The notes: generated by a model from the letters alone, not told the origin. A stretch of DNA of 64,000 nt from Candidula unifasciata (GCA_905116865.2 CAJHNH020006668.1:709501-773500); one strand, 5' to 3'. Numbered from the stretch's first letter, positions 25,143 to 63,444 are shown. Made by a program: numbers and translations.

Positions 25143-25616
25143 CAGAGTTTCCAAAACTGTTCTTAATCGCTGCGCCTTTTTTTTAAATTAAAATTTTTCC
25201 ACGGCGTCCTAACCTAAGTAAAAGTATGATTATTCGTATGTAAGATTTACACACACACAAACCACGTGTATCTTCTAATATTTTACGGCACCCATCCCCT
25301 CAGTTTGCGGCGTCCGTGGCTAAGGCGTTGCGAGTCCGACTCGTAAGCCAGCATACCGCGATGGAAACCCACAGCAGGCTGCGTGGATTTTTATCGTGGT
25401 ATGGGGACGTCGCAGGTCGACCCAGCCTAAAATGGGTACCAGGATGGGCTGTCCTGGGAAATTAAAGACAGCCGCCGTAATGCTGACCACATTACCCACA
25501 GAGTGCTGATGGTCTGTAAAAATATAGGACGCTCTGCCCATATTTGCCCGATGCGCCGAAAGGCGTGAAAAGGGAACTTTACTTTTTTACTTATCCCCTC
25601 AGTTTAGGAGTCACTT
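25143..25616. mobile_element. hAT-type MITE interrupted by a SINE
   Basis: It resembles the MITE at 62177-62364 in order: cagagtttccaaaact start, cctaacctaagtaaaagtat centre and a gtttaggagtcact end. Flanks gtttaatc (25135-25142) and gtataatc (25617-25624) are a 7/8 target duplication. The central SINE at 25307-25592 has its own duplication. Confidence 0.7.
25307..25592 (+). mobile_element. tRNA-derived SINE (family A-tRNA) with perfect 13-bp target duplication
   Basis: The copy is full length: gcggcgtccgtggctaaggc head, A box, degenerate B box (atggaaaccca), gtcgcaggtcgacccagcct, and a ttttacttattt-like end. It is flanked by atcccctcagttt at 25294-25306 and 25593-25605. This defines the family's exact ends. 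Confidence 0.9.
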
Positions 25617-25789
25617 GTATAATCAAATGCTACCGGTAGCATCAGTATTGGGACTAAGCTAGTTGGTGGTCCCCGAGAATGACGAATGGCGTTAGGAAAT
25701 GTACCGTGTACCTTGATGTCAGTTCTTAACTTCTTGATAGACATAGTTTTATTTTCTACATCAGTTTTGGGATGTCCATAAAGTTAGGT

Positions 25790-25990
25790 GTGAATCCTTT
25801 ACAAGACCCAGCAGACTCAACCCCAGCATTTTTGTGTGTGGCTATTGTAGTTTTGCTAGGCAAATTTGACGTCCAGTAGTTTCTGAGCGGCCAGCTCTCG
25901 GTACCACTGTCGAACCCAACGCAAGACAAATCGTCAGCAGCTGGGATTGAACGCAGCACTGCCAAGCGCGTTTACAAGGCCGACGCCACG
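25790..25990 (-). mobile_element. tRNA-derived SINE (family D), copy 3
   Basis: On the minus strand the B-box-like gttcaatcccagctgctgac precedes the body tactggacgtcaaatttgcc and the tail cttgtaaaggattcacacc. It is more diverged than 7358-7574. Confidence 0.75.
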
Positions 25991-26039
25991 ATGTACATAT
26001 ATCTTAGAAATGGTTCATTTAATCTATCTTTTTAAAAAT

Positions 26040-26105
26040 CTTGTTTTCTTCTTGGCGTTCCCCGGGTTTAAACCCTGCTGGAAAGTTCTGGTTGTTATCC
26101 ACTTT
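26040..26105 (-). mobile_element. Dispersed repeat family C, 3' end only
   Basis: ttgttttcttcttggcgttc, then gtttaaaccctgctggaaag and ttctggttgttatccacttt, match the conserved terminus of family C. Confidence 0.6.
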
Positions 26106-26158
26106 CAGTGAGTTTCAACCTCACCAGGACATCCACCAAGCGATAAATACATGTAAGC

Positions 26159-26163
<5 letters not shown>

Positions 26164-26208
<45 letters not shown>
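26164..26208. repeat. (GA)n microsatellite
   Basis: An uninterrupted (ga)n run of about 45 bp. Confidence 0.97.
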
Positions 26209-26211
<3 letters not shown>

Positions 26212-26807
26212 CCGGCAGACAGAATAAGAACACAGATGTACTGCCTTGTTACAATACAAATAGCACACACTGAGCTTTTCTTTCTTCTGGATGCATATAC
26301 CAAAATAACTCAAATGTAATTCTTATTTGGACCAGTTTCCATGTAAATTCTGGCCAAAATGAAGACTTTAATAATTTGAGCAAGTGTGGTAGATTGTAAA
26401 CCATATACATTTCACATTTTTAATTAGTCTGAAACTCAAGCACATACAAAACATGTTTTAAGACTCTCCAAGGTGTTTTTGTTTAGAAATTCCACTCCCG
26501 GGGATTCTGGAGATGTAAGATATGTTTTAAAAAAACAAACTGGTTTGCTTTACTAAAAATGAACAGAAACAAACGAAGTATTAAATATCAGTATCGTATA
26601 ATGCAAAGGAAAGAACCTTCAAAGCTCTTGTTTCCTTTTTCCTTGAAGTCTTTGCTTTATGGTACTGGTCATCTTGTTTATTTCCTGCCTTCTGTAATTT
26701 GTACTGCCAGTCATTTGATAGATGTTCCAGTTTTGCTTGCTGCTGAACTGTCTAACATCTTCTTTCCTGATCTCTCCTCTGCATCTTTCTCCAACAATTT
26801 GTGTCTT
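26209..26807. other. No feature recognised
   Basis: AT-rich intergenic sequence. The open frame at 26559-26873 has no recognisable similarity or splice context. Confidence 0.4.
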
Positions 26808-27115
26808 GCTTTAGTTAGTTGCCTATCCTTTAAGTATGTTGTAGAACAAACCATGGCAACTCTGGCAGTTTAAAAAAATATTTTCCTAGACAATTTTATG
26901 TTCAGTATTGCCACTGCTTCTGAATGACTGGTACTCCTATCACGTCTGTAATTAACATAAAGTGCTCTGCTCCCAAACCCCAGCAGCTGGAATTGAACTG
27001 GGTATTTTGGAACTACGATGTGCATTCGGAACTACGATGTGCATTCAGAACTACTATGTGCATTCGGAACTACGATGTGCATTTGATGTGCACTCAAAAC
27101 TTCTAAGCCATAGAC
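26808..27115 (-). mobile_element. tRNA-derived SINE (family D), copy 4, with duplicated head segment
   Basis: The left part reads tagttgcctatcctttaagt and acaattttatgttcagta. The right part has cccagcagctggaattgaac, a decayed B box. The segment tcggaactacgatgtgcat is repeated about four times at 27010-27080, a small expansion inside the SINE. Confidence 0.7.
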
Positions 27116-27897
27116 AACTATGTGTTATTACGATATACTGAATTTATCCCTCAGCACGATGTACCCAGGTCATGTGGATTGTTTTCCTCTGATTTGGGTT
27201 CACTGCTTAAGTTTATTTATTTTGAGGCCTCATTACATTTTTATCTACATGTTATGTTATCATCATTCTTCTATAAAACAAACTGCAGCTTCCAGATTCT
27301 CACTAAAACAACCGTCTATTCTCCTTTTAATGATTCTTAAAAGTGTGTAGGACAGGTAAAAGGTGACCATACATCCCTTTTTTACCGGGACAGTTAGGTG
27401 TGTCCCAGCCGTCCTGTCCAAAAAAGTGTCTGTTGTCTAATTTTGAAAAAATCTACTCAAAGGCTTGAGAACAAAAAGATGTTATAATTTTAGATACTTT
27501 TAATGCCTGAAATGTGTCGGCAATTTTCACTGAAGTATGTATTCTTGGTGACAATGGTTTGAGTTTTAATACCATTATCAAGCTAGTTATGAACCCTTTC
27601 ATCCTGGTGACCTAGAAAAAAGGGATTACGGTTATACTGTCTTGCTTTAGATGAAACATTCTGAGCTCAAGATATTATGGAAACCCTAGACAGGTGGGAT
27701 CTTCAGCACAAGGATTTAGGGCCATGTGGTTAGTGCAGGCACAGACTGCTGGAAGGATTTTACTTTTGCACCCAGCAGAAAATAATCTATCATTTTATCT
27801 AGGAGTCAAACTTAGCCATCCAAAACAAGTCCCCAGCATTCTCAACCATTTCACCCAGCCACACCTCACATTCTTAACTTATGTGCTGAACGAATGA
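27116..27897. other. No feature recognised
   Basis: Intergenic sequence with no recognised gene or element. Confidence 0.4.
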
Positions 27898-28320
27898 ATG
27901 AAGTTCAACACTACTAGGACTGCACAACGAGCGATAAACACCTTGTGAGACAAAGTGCACATATCAGATGAGATCACCCGGGCACAAGACCTAGAAATCC
28001 TGTTCAACCATTAGGTTATATTAGGGTCCGCCCGGCTCGCTAGCCTAGCTGGCTAAACCGGATTGCGCGGTGACCGGGTGACCAACTCCTTGTGGTCCAG
28101 GTTCACGCCCGGGGGTAGGCAGAAAAACCACATTTCTCACAGATTTACGGTATTTATCATGGAATCAAGGCCGAAGGGTTGCGATATCCATAATACCGAG
28201 CCTAAAGGTTAACAACTCAGGGCTTCTGAATACTAAAAACAATAATAGGGTCCCTGACAACAGCCGTAGTGGTGCTTAAAAATAGCAAAATATTGCATCC
28301 CACATTGGGACAAGAATTAC
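27898..28320 (+). repeat. Dispersed repeat family F, copy 4, interrupted by a SINE
   Basis: The left half (27898-28029) has actaggactgcacaacgagc, gataaacaccttgtgag and tgttcaaccattaggttata. The right half resumes at 28254 with tgacaacagccgtagtggtg and gcatcccacattgggac. The split point holds the family E SINE. Confidence 0.65.
28030..28245 (+). mobile_element. tRNA-derived SINE (family E) nested in family F
   Basis: The head is gcccggctcgctagcctagc with the A-box-like ctggctaaaccgg and the B box caggttcacgcccg. It is flanked by tagggtcc at 28022-28029 and 28246-28253. The body matches 13591-13890. Confidence 0.78.
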
Positions 28321-28394
28321 CAGAATCTGCCGAATATCCGGGACTGGCTATTTGTAACATAATTTGCCTGCAGGCGCCCAATTATGGTCTAGAT

Positions 28395-28559
28395 TAGCAG
28401 TTCCCAACCTAAGGGTCATGACCTTTTTGTGGGTCGAACGAGCCTTTAACAGGGGTCACCTAAGACAATTAGAAAACACATTTTCATTGAAGTTATAAAG
28501 TAGCAACAAAAAGGAACTGTATTAAAGGGTCACGGCATTAGGAAGGTTGAGAACCACTG
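28395..28559. mobile_element. hAT-type MITE (165 bp)
   Basis: The ends are tagcagttcccaaccta and ggttgagaaccactg, imperfect inverted repeats of the cagtggttctcaacc type known from hAT MITEs. Flanks gtctagat (28387-28394) and gtctggat (28560-28567) are a 7/8 duplication. The related copy is 46841-47029. Confidence 0.82.
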
Positions 28560-29749
28560 GTCTGGATGCACATTAAGATTGTTTACAATTATCTCCAGAA
28601 TTAAAACAGAAAGGTTGCACCATTGTCATAAAATGAGTATTTACACAACTGTTGTCTATTTAGTGTATTGACTGTTACAAAAGTGAACACAGAATATCAG
28701 AATACATTTTAAAGATCAGGATTTTTACATTTCAAACTGAATATAAAGCAAAGAGTAAGGTCCCCTAAGTGTCATAAGTTTTAAAAAAAAAAGGACCGGA
28801 ACAGTTTCAATTAAATATCCTGAATATATTGTGTCATAAAATGTGTACACAGCACACATTTCAGTGACGAACAAATTTTATACTGAAAAATATGTACACA
28901 GTCAAAATCAAATAAAACTGCTTAATACTGCAAAATGTGTGTAAATCATGTTAATACTGCAAAATATGTATAAAACATGTATTAAGCAAGTGTCTTCTTT
29001 TATGCAGTATATGTACATTGCAAATATTGCACAATCTTGCAAAATATGTACAATGAAAATTTTGAACCATCTTGTAGTATTTACATTTATTTACTGAAAT
29101 GTGTACGAAGCAGACTTTCAACGTTTAGAAAAATGTGCACAAGAAAAATAAATGTCTTAATTAAAATCAATATCAAAGTGAATTTTGTATAAAAGTCAGT
29201 TTTGCTTCCAGGTTGACTCAGAATAAAATGGATGCCAGGAAATGTTTGGGGAAGTAAAAGTATATTCAGACTTGATGAAGCCTTAAGACACATGTGAAGC
29301 CCTGAGGCCCATACCATTTGAAATTACACGAGCTAATCTCAGAAAATTTAAAATAATATATGATTTTGTAAATATACAACTCCCCCCCAAAATAAATTAA
29401 AACAGATCCTCAAAGGAACATAATTTTGTCATTCAGAACCTCTTTAATTTATTAGGTAAACCTTAAAACTGCACACTAGAATACCATAGGTTTCAACCAG
29501 CATTTTTGCACCTTGGTCACTGATATATTTAGGCGTACAGGCTTTCCCCGTCAACTATTAAAAATGAGCTATCAAATAACTTTTCGGTTTTTTTTCAACA
29601 GTATGCATGTTTTAAATTTTTTAGTAAAAGAAATAATAAAGATGTGGCTGCAAAAACAACTTAAATTACATTACAGAATCCTCTTAAAGGCTCTATTAGA
29701 AAGAGAAATTCTGTTGTGAACAAAAATATACATTTGTTGAGGCCCTTTC
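28560..29749. other. AT-rich intergenic sequence with aaaatatgtaca-type degenerate repeats
   Basis: Between about 28830 and 29130 the words actgcaaaatatgtata and gtgtacacagca recur irregularly. This suggests an old, decayed tandem array. No gene was recognised. Confidence 0.45.
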
Positions 29750-29785
29750 AGACTGTGAGGCCTTAAGCTGTTGCTTAGTTAATGT

Positions 29786-30662
29786 ATTTGACAAGGAAGA
29801 ACAAAACAGTGTGCAGCGCAAAACAGCCACCCTCAGTCTACTTGATGATGAATACCCGCAGAACCTTTGGGTCCGTGTTTACACAGATGGGTCAGCAGAA
29901 AGCGCAGTCAGAAATGGAGATGCGGGAGTGTACATTGAGTATCCTAATAATACCAGGGACACAGCCAAATTACCAACGGGAAAGCACTGTCACAACTATG
30001 ATGCAGAAGTTCAAGCCATCAAGATAGCGGTAGAGAAACTACTAAATACAGGGTATTTTTCACAACCAGTGGTATTCCTGACAGATGCAAAAGCAGTACT
30101 TCAGTCACTCCATTCTGGAAAATTACTAAGCATACGGACACTATTATCCGAACTAGGCAACCGCTGTAAATTAGTAATGCAGTGGATACCTTCCCACTGT
30201 GGAGTTCCCGGAAACGAAAAAGCCGATAAACTAGCTAAGGAAGGTGCAACTGAAGAACAACCTGACATACCAGTCTCTTATCAACAGAAGAAGAGAATGA
30301 TCAAATCAGTCAGAATGCCACCGAAACTGGCACAAGATGATTACCATATTATGGACAGACCAGAGCAAGTTATTATCCTTCGCCTTAGAACAGGGCACAA
30401 TAGACTTCGCTCCCACATGTACAACAAATTTAAGATTGGCCAATCGGCCATGTGTACTTGTGGACTGGCACCTGAAACAACAGATCACATCCTTCAAGAC
30501 TGTCCCATATTCAACGCTTTCAGGCAAAACCTTTGGCCAAAAAAGACACTTGTGGAAGTCACTTTACGGGCCGCTTAGTGAATTACAAAAGACAGTGAAA
30601 TTCATACTAGAGACAGCTTTGCAGATATAGACAATTTATTTCATGCGAACGAAAGAAGAAGA
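29786..30662 (+). mobile_element. 5'-truncated LINE insertion with perfect 36-bp target duplication
   Basis: An identical 36-bp direct repeat lies at 29750-29785 and 30663-30698 (starting agactgtgaggccttaagct). It encloses 877 bp that carry only the RNase H end of a jockey-like element. The 3' end has a short tail gaacgaaagaagaagaag rather than poly(A). Sequence, truncation and duplication fit target-primed reverse transcription. It lies between the two host genes. Confidence 0.92.
29811..30578 (+). CDS. Retrotransposon RNase H domain, C-terminal 255 codons
   Basis: The frame carries RNase H catalytic blocks in order: VYTDGSAES (D26), NYDAEVQAIKIA (E), FLTDAKAVLQSL (D) and WIPSHCGVPGNEKADKLAKEG (last D). 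A cysteine-rich CTCGLAPETTDHILQDC follows. It belongs to a jockey-like LINE polyprotein whose RT was lost by 5' truncation, so it has no native start. The intact frame and perfect target duplication indicate a recent event. Confidence 0.85.
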   Translation: MQRKTATLSLLDDEYPQNLWVRVYTDGSAESAVRNGDAGVYIEYPNNTRDTAKLPTGKHCHNYDAEVQAIKIAVEKLLNTGYFSQPVVFLTDAKAVLQSLHSGKLLSIRTLLSELGNRCKLVMQWIPSHCGVPGNEKADKLAKEGATEEQPDIPVSYQQKKRMIKSVRMPPKLAQDDYHIMDRPEQVIILRLRTGHNRLRSHMYNKFKIGQSAMCTCGLAPETTDHILQDCPIFNAFRQNLWPKKTLVEVTLRAA

Positions 30663-30698
30663 AGACTGTGAGGCCTTAAGCTGTTGCTTAGTTAATGT

Positions 30699-31555
30699 GT
30701 TGGCAATAGCGCATATCATGTGTTGATTTGTCTATAAACACCATATGTTTACTGCACTAAAGTGTTTCAGGTCTTTTTTTCCCTGGCGGTATGCAGTACT
30801 GGCACCCTTTTTAAAGCACCATCTTTTATTAGTGCTGCTGTAATAGACAATCTGTGATGACTGCCGGCACTTATTTCCCTCGCCCCCCCCCCCTCTGCCC
30901 TAACAGTTACTATCTTATGCGAAGAACTGACAATTCTCCTATTGCATGAGTTTATCAGTTGTTGCTTCTTTTGTTTCACTGACCATCTGTCAGATGCTAT
31001 CTCAATTTGTTTAAAGCACTGAAGACTTCTTGTAATGTTTTGAAAGCAGTATTTGGCTCATGTCCTTCTTTGCCTGTGGTCATTTCAGCTAAGATACAGA
31101 AAAGTACATCTCAAATACACCAGTTATGAAAAAAATCTATATCTTGCAAACTGTGCCTAAAAACTCGTTAACACTACCTCCTAGCAAAGCCATACAAATT
31201 CTAATTCTAAAATTATTAATTAAAAAAAATTTCTATACAGTTCAATAATATATACATTTTCAAGACTTTTTCAATCTTCAGAGTTAACTTTACACCATTC
31301 TTGGAAGTTAATAAACTGCATAATTATACGAATAATTACAACACAGCACAGAAAATGGAATGTATTATAAAAAGTGTGCACATATCCCAACTGTTTTTTA
31401 AAACACTCTACGCACATGCAACACTTTCAATAAATTTATCTTTTTCTTAAGCTTTGCACATTACTTGCCAAACAGCTATGTTGACTCATCAATCAGCAAG
31501 TCCATTACAGAACGTTGCTCTTTTCATGGCATGCCTGAAAGTATGCATCCCTTTC
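30699..31555. other. No gene recognised; one short dispersed repeat
   Basis: ggcggtatgcagtactggca near 30785-30805 recurs near 41510-41530 and 41567-41590, marking a short dispersed repeat. The remainder is unassigned and AT-rich. Confidence 0.4.
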
Positions 31556-31559
31556 CCTA

Positions 31560-31910
31560 GCCAGCTCTCCAGCCTCATGCCAATGATTCTTCAATGTCCT
31601 GTACCCACCTTCACTGTGGTCGACCCCTGCCTCACCTTCTACAAACTGTACCCTCCATCACCATCTTTTCCAAGCCACCATGACGCTTGATGCGGCCAAA
31701 ATACGTCAACTTTTGGGACAAAAATGCTATTTATGAGCCAGTTTTCCTCGAATTTCAACTGATTTAGAATGTCGATGTTTTTCTTCTTCTTGATACATGG
31801 CTGTCTAAGAATTTTTCTATAACATTTCAATTCAAAAGCTCCAATCTTTTTCCTCAGTGACTGAGTGAGATTCCTGGAATAACAACCGTAAGTTGCCACA
31901 GAAAAATGCA
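31560..31910 (-). pseudogene. LINE polymerase fragment
   Basis: The minus strand reads YSRNLTQSLRKKIGAFELKC, then YRKILRQPCIKKKKNIDIL and ENWLINSIFVPKVDVFWPH. This block (FE.KCYRKILR..NEDIL.., ENWL.NSI) is typical of the thumb-to-C-terminus region of a common LINE group. It ends with the ccaccttcactgtggtcgac block shared with 7680. Confidence 0.7.
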
Positions 31911-32299
31911 CGATCTCAAGATTGTTACTTTAACCAATTTACTAGTGCTTTGTCATTGGTTCTTTATGCTGTTTAATCTCTGCATTGGTAATGCAAATCT
32001 TCTTCTGACTTCTTTCGAGCAGTCGCCACTGTTGTTTACTACCAAGTCTTCAAAATACATTACATTTTCTATTTCTTCTTTTTCGATTGTGATGTGTGGT
32101 TGGTGTGCTGTATTTACTGAGTATATAATTTTTTTTTTTTTTTTCTATTTAGAAAAAAAATATTTTTTCGCTGCATTTTTTGATGGTCAGAAATTTTTTT
32201 TATAAATCTTGTTGGAAAGGAGAACTGAGTCGTCTGCATATCTGAGTTCTGGGAAAGGATTATAATAATGCCATGTAACATTGGATAAAACTCAATTTA
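31911..32299. other. No feature recognised
   Basis: AT-rich sequence with poly-T runs near 32130 and 32195. Confidence 0.4.
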
Positions 32300-32465
32300 G
32301 TACTTTAAAAATGGTAAATACTTTAAAAATGGTAAATACTTTAAAAATGGTAAATACTTTAAAAATGGTATAGAACACTTCCCTATAAAGTCATACATTT
32401 CCTAATATTGCATAAAACACTTCCCTATAAAGTCATACATTTCCTAATATTGCATAAAACACTTC
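32300..32465. repeat. Two short tandem repeats (18 bp x 4, then about 43 bp x 2)
   Basis: aatactttaaaaatggta is repeated four times to about 32370. A roughly 43-bp unit containing aacacttccctataaagtca and tacatttcctaatattgc then occurs twice. Confidence 0.9.
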
Positions 32466-32689
32466 CAAAAGTATCAATTAAAAAAAAAAACTGGAAATAA
32501 CACAGCATAAAACTCATAAAGCACATTCTTAACCCTTTCAGTCCCAGAGGGTTTATCATCGCAGGCCCAAGAGGTAGTACAGAGAAACGTATAATCAGCA
32601 CGTCTTGCTTTAACTGGGCTTTTAGATAGGAATCTATGAGCAAATGATGTGTTCTTTGGGACTGAAAGAATATCAAGGGCTTGTCATAA

Positions 32690-32880
32690 TGTTATGGGGT
32701 CAGCATGTCAGATATAGACCCTAGTCACCACATAAACAGGAGCGCCGGAACCTAGGGGCTTAGGTTAATGTTCCTGAGAATTGGAATAGCAGAACTATGC
32801 TGGGTGTTCATGATGGGGACAGAGTTCTTATGGAAAGGCACTTTGTGCTGTAATGTCAGTTCTAAACTCAGTTCAAGACA
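32690..32880 (+). pseudogene. Retrotransposon C-terminal tail fragment
   Basis: gatggggacagagttcttat, ggaaaggcactttgtgctgt and aatgtcagttctaaact parallel 15025-15080 (GTERLWKCPEC..). This is a short decayed copy of the same C-terminus. Confidence 0.45.
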
Positions 32881-32959
32881 ACAAAGCACTAAATTACCAA
32901 AGTCTAACATGCAAATCTTTGAATGATCATCTTTCAGTTAAAATAATAAAGGAAGTCAA

Positions 32960-34700
32960 TACACAGCTCCACATATGTAAATCTCTCTCCTCCACAGCTC
33001 CACATATGTACATCTCTCTCCTCCACACAGCTCCACATCCATACTATCTGTCATCTGCACAGCTCCATGTCTGTAGAATTTCTCACATCTGCATAGCTCC
33101 ATGTCTGAACTATCTCTCACGTCTCCACAACTCCATGTATGTATCACCTATTACATCTGCACAATTCCATGTGTGTACCATCTATCAAATCTGCACAGCT
33201 TCATGTCTGTATCACCTCTCACATCTGTACAACTCCCATGTCTGTATCACCTCTCACACTGCACGGCTCCATGTCTGAACTATCTCTCATGTCTGCACAA
33301 CTCCAAGACTGTACCATCTTTCATATCTGCACAACTCCATGTCTGTACCATCTCTCACATCTGCATGGCACCATATCACTTTAATCCACACATGCACACC
33401 TCTCTCTCCCCCACACAGCTCCATGTCTGTACCCCTCTATCTGCACAACTCCATGTCTGTACCATCTCTCACATCTGCACAATGCCATGCTGTACCATTT
33501 CTCTCATCTGCACAGCTCCACATCTTAACATCTCTCACATCTGCACAACTCCACATATGTACATCTCTCTCTCCTCCACACAGCTCCATGTTTGTACCAT
33601 CTATCACATCTGCGCAATTCCATGCTGTACCATTTCTCTCATCTGCACAGCTCCACATCTTACCATCTCTCACATCTGCACAGCTCTATGTCTGTACCAT
33701 CTCTCACATCTGCACAGCTCTATGTCTGTACCATCTCTCACATCTGCACAGCTCTATGTCTGTACCATCTCTCACATCTTCACAACTCCATGTCTGTACC
33801 ATCTCTCACATCTGCACAATGCCATGTCTGTACCATCTCTCACATCTGCACAATGCCATGTCAGTACCATCTCTCACATCTGCACAGCTCCATGTCTGTA
33901 CCATCTCTCACATCTGCACAGATCCATGTCTGTACCATCTCTCACATCTGCACAGCTCCATGTCTGTACCATCTCTCACATCTGCACAGCTCCATGTCTG
34001 TACATCTCTCACATCTGCACAGCTCCACATATGTACATCTCTCTCTCCTCCACATAGCTCCATGTTTGTATCATCTATCACATCTGCACAACTCCATGTC
34101 TGTACCATTTCTCTCATCTGCACATCTCCACATCTTACCATCTCTCACATCTGCACAACTCCATGTCTGTACCATCTCTCACATCTGCACAACTCTAAGT
34201 CTGTACCATCTCTCACATCTGCACAACCCCAGGTCTGTACCATCTCTCACATCTGCACAACCCCATGTCTGTACCATCTCTCAAATCTGCACAACTCTAA
34301 GTCTGTACCATCTCTCACATCTGCACAACTCCATGACTGTACCATCTCTCACATCTGCACAACCCCATGTCTGTACCATCTCTTAAATCTGCACAACTCT
34401 AAGTCTGTACCATCTCTCACATCTGCACAACTCCATGACTGTACCATCTCTCACATCTGCATGGCTTCACATCTCTCTAATCCACACAGCTCCACATGTG
34501 TAAATCTCTCTTTCCTCCACACAGCTCCATGTCTGTATCATCTCCACATCTGCACAACTCCATGTCTGTACCATCTATCACATCTGCACAACTCCATGAC
34601 TGTACCATCTATCACCTCTGCACAATTCCACGCTGTACCATTTCTCTCATCTGCACAGCTCCCTGTCTTACCATCTCTATTACCTGCACAACTATATCAT
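32960..34700. repeat. 34-bp minisatellite, about 50 copies
   Basis: The unit is ctcacatctgcacaactcca tgtctgtaccatct, with variants that swap cagctcc/caattcc and (ctctcc)cacacagctccacat segments. It lies 270 bp downstream of the adaptor stop codon, so it may be transcribed as 3' UTR or downstream sequence. Open frames of up to 457 codons run through it because the unit lacks stops in any frame; they are not supported as genes. Confidence 0.93.
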
Positions 34701-34968
34701 CTGCACTGTTAACCATCTGTGCAGTCCTCATGCCTTTTCATTTCTTGCCACCAAGTGGATTCCCTGCTTCACATTTTACTGCCTTTTACTTTGCCTATTT
34801 GGCTGTAATCTCAAAATATGGAATACCCCCTTTAATGTTGCAAACCCTTTGAGCTCTGCATGCAAAAATTGGCTGACAAACCTTCACAACTAAACTTCCC
34901 GTTCATTCATACTAAAATTTACAAACTTGTGCAAATGTTCATGACTCTTTCGCAGAGTCAAAGTCAAT
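34701..34968 (-). other. Proximal 3' UTR of the adaptor gene (inferred)
   Basis: This directly follows the adaptor stop codon on the minus strand. No canonical polyadenylation signal was found in it, so the transcript end is unknown and may lie in or beyond the minisatellite. Confidence 0.4.
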
Positions 34969-61771
<26,803 letters not shown>

Positions 61772-62176
61772 CGGGAAGTCCTGGCGCTTTTATTTAAATC
61801 TGCTGAGTTCCGGATGATAACGAAACAAACTGGCAAACTTGAACCTTTCGTAAAACACCCGACAACTTTAGCACCAAGTGTACATTTGACCGACTGGTGT
61901 CAATAGATCAAATGTCACTAGCACCTTAAAAAATGAACTTAATGACTTACAGGTCATTGGCACTGACAAGCGGAAATTCGGCCAAGGTTATCAACATTTT
62001 GTATCGGATAAAATAGATTCCACAATTTTTCCTGATTACATAGTTAACCGGGATAAATCTTCAAATGCATTATAGTATTCCAAGCCCTTGAGATTTATTG
62101 CTGCAGAAATAAAGTAGTAGAAATGTAATAGAAAATGTTAGATATGAAGATATAAACCGCATCTATGCATCTATGT

Positions 62177-62364
62177 CAGTGTTTCCCAAACTTTTCTCAG
62201 TAGCGGCACCTTTAAAAAAAAAATTTTTTTGAACAGCGCTTTAACCTAAGTAAAAGTATGACTATTCTTACGTATGGGAGAAAAAAAAATTCGCGCATCT
62301 TCGAATATTTCGCGGCGGCCCTGTGTTGGGGTAGCGGCTCCCCGGTGCAGTTTGGGGATCCCTG
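62177..62364. mobile_element. hAT-type MITE upstream of the adaptor start
   Basis: The ends are cagtgtttcccaaact and gtttggggatccctg. Flanks atctatgt (62169-62176) and atccatgt (62365-62372) are a 7/8 duplication. The centre cctaacc.aagtaaaagtatga matches the MITE at 25143-25616. Confidence 0.82.
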
Positions 62365-62372
62365 ATCCATGT

Positions 62373-63440
62373 GATTGGCAAAACCACGACACGGGGCTAC
62401 AACCTGGTATAAATGACACGACAAAAGAAGAATATACTGCCAAGACTCATTCCGCACCTTTCCTTCTCTTGGCACGTTTAAAGGTAATCGGGTAACATTA
62501 TGAGTTGTTTATTTTTTCTTCTATTCTAGACGGGTTTTTTTTTAAATCATCATCATCAACACCAGCTTCGTGTTGTTAGCACTGGCTATTGTTACCCTTC
62601 TTTTGGTGAAATACCTTATTTAATAATTATACATGTGTATAGTAACCAACTCAAGGTGCCCGACTACTTCCATCAAAGAAAAACTGCGTTTCTGGTGGCG
62701 ACTGTTGGCTTTGGCGCCTCTAGCAACTGAAATACGCAATCACTGCGTGTACATATTTCTGGATTATTCCAGGACTAGTTGCTTGTTTACCAGTTTTCCA
62801 AATGCGACAGCGAGGGACATTTCATTTCATTAGCATTAGCACAGGAACGGAGCAAGTACGGGGAAACCCGATTGCCGCGATGTTGAAACCTCGACTAGGA
62901 CTAGACTAAAAGCCTTCTTTTACACTTAGGTCAATAACAATGAACTCTTCTAAAAAATTCTATATCTCTGCAGCTTCCACCTAGTTGCTGAACAATAGGC
63001 TGACCCCGTACAATCCGCCTGTATAGTTAAATGATAATAGTAAAAGTATATAAGCTACTAACAAACAAAGAGAAAGGTTTTTGAACTGGACCAAGATTCT
63101 CTGAAACAACGTAAGAGGGTTCATAAAATGAGGTCTTTGCTATTGAATATACATCAATTTTTAAACCAACACTTCTCAGATTATTTCACTACAACCGGTA
63201 TGTGTACATCGGTCTGGATAGTTATCCGTTTGCTGAGTCTGTGTTCCTGTTTGATAAATCAACAGATTGCTGACGACATTAACCTTCCATTCCGCAAGGC
63301 AACAAGCATTTGCCTATAACAGTCTTAGAGCAAGATATATCTTGCTATCTCCTGCTACCCCATCCAACAGCATTGACAGGTATAAGACACAAGAGTAATA
63401 TAATGAGTACATCATAAATGGGAAGCTGGAAGAGAATAGA
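62373..63440. other. No feature recognised
   Basis: Upstream region of the adaptor gene. No exon, promoter element or repeat could be assigned. Confidence 0.4.
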
Positions 63441-63444
63441 GTCC

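Noticed and set aside
33339..34712. A 457-codon open frame and several overlapping frames
   Set aside because: They run through the 34-bp minisatellite, whose unit has no stop in any plus frame; the protein would be a pure repeat (..SHICTAPCLYHL..) with no start context or domain.
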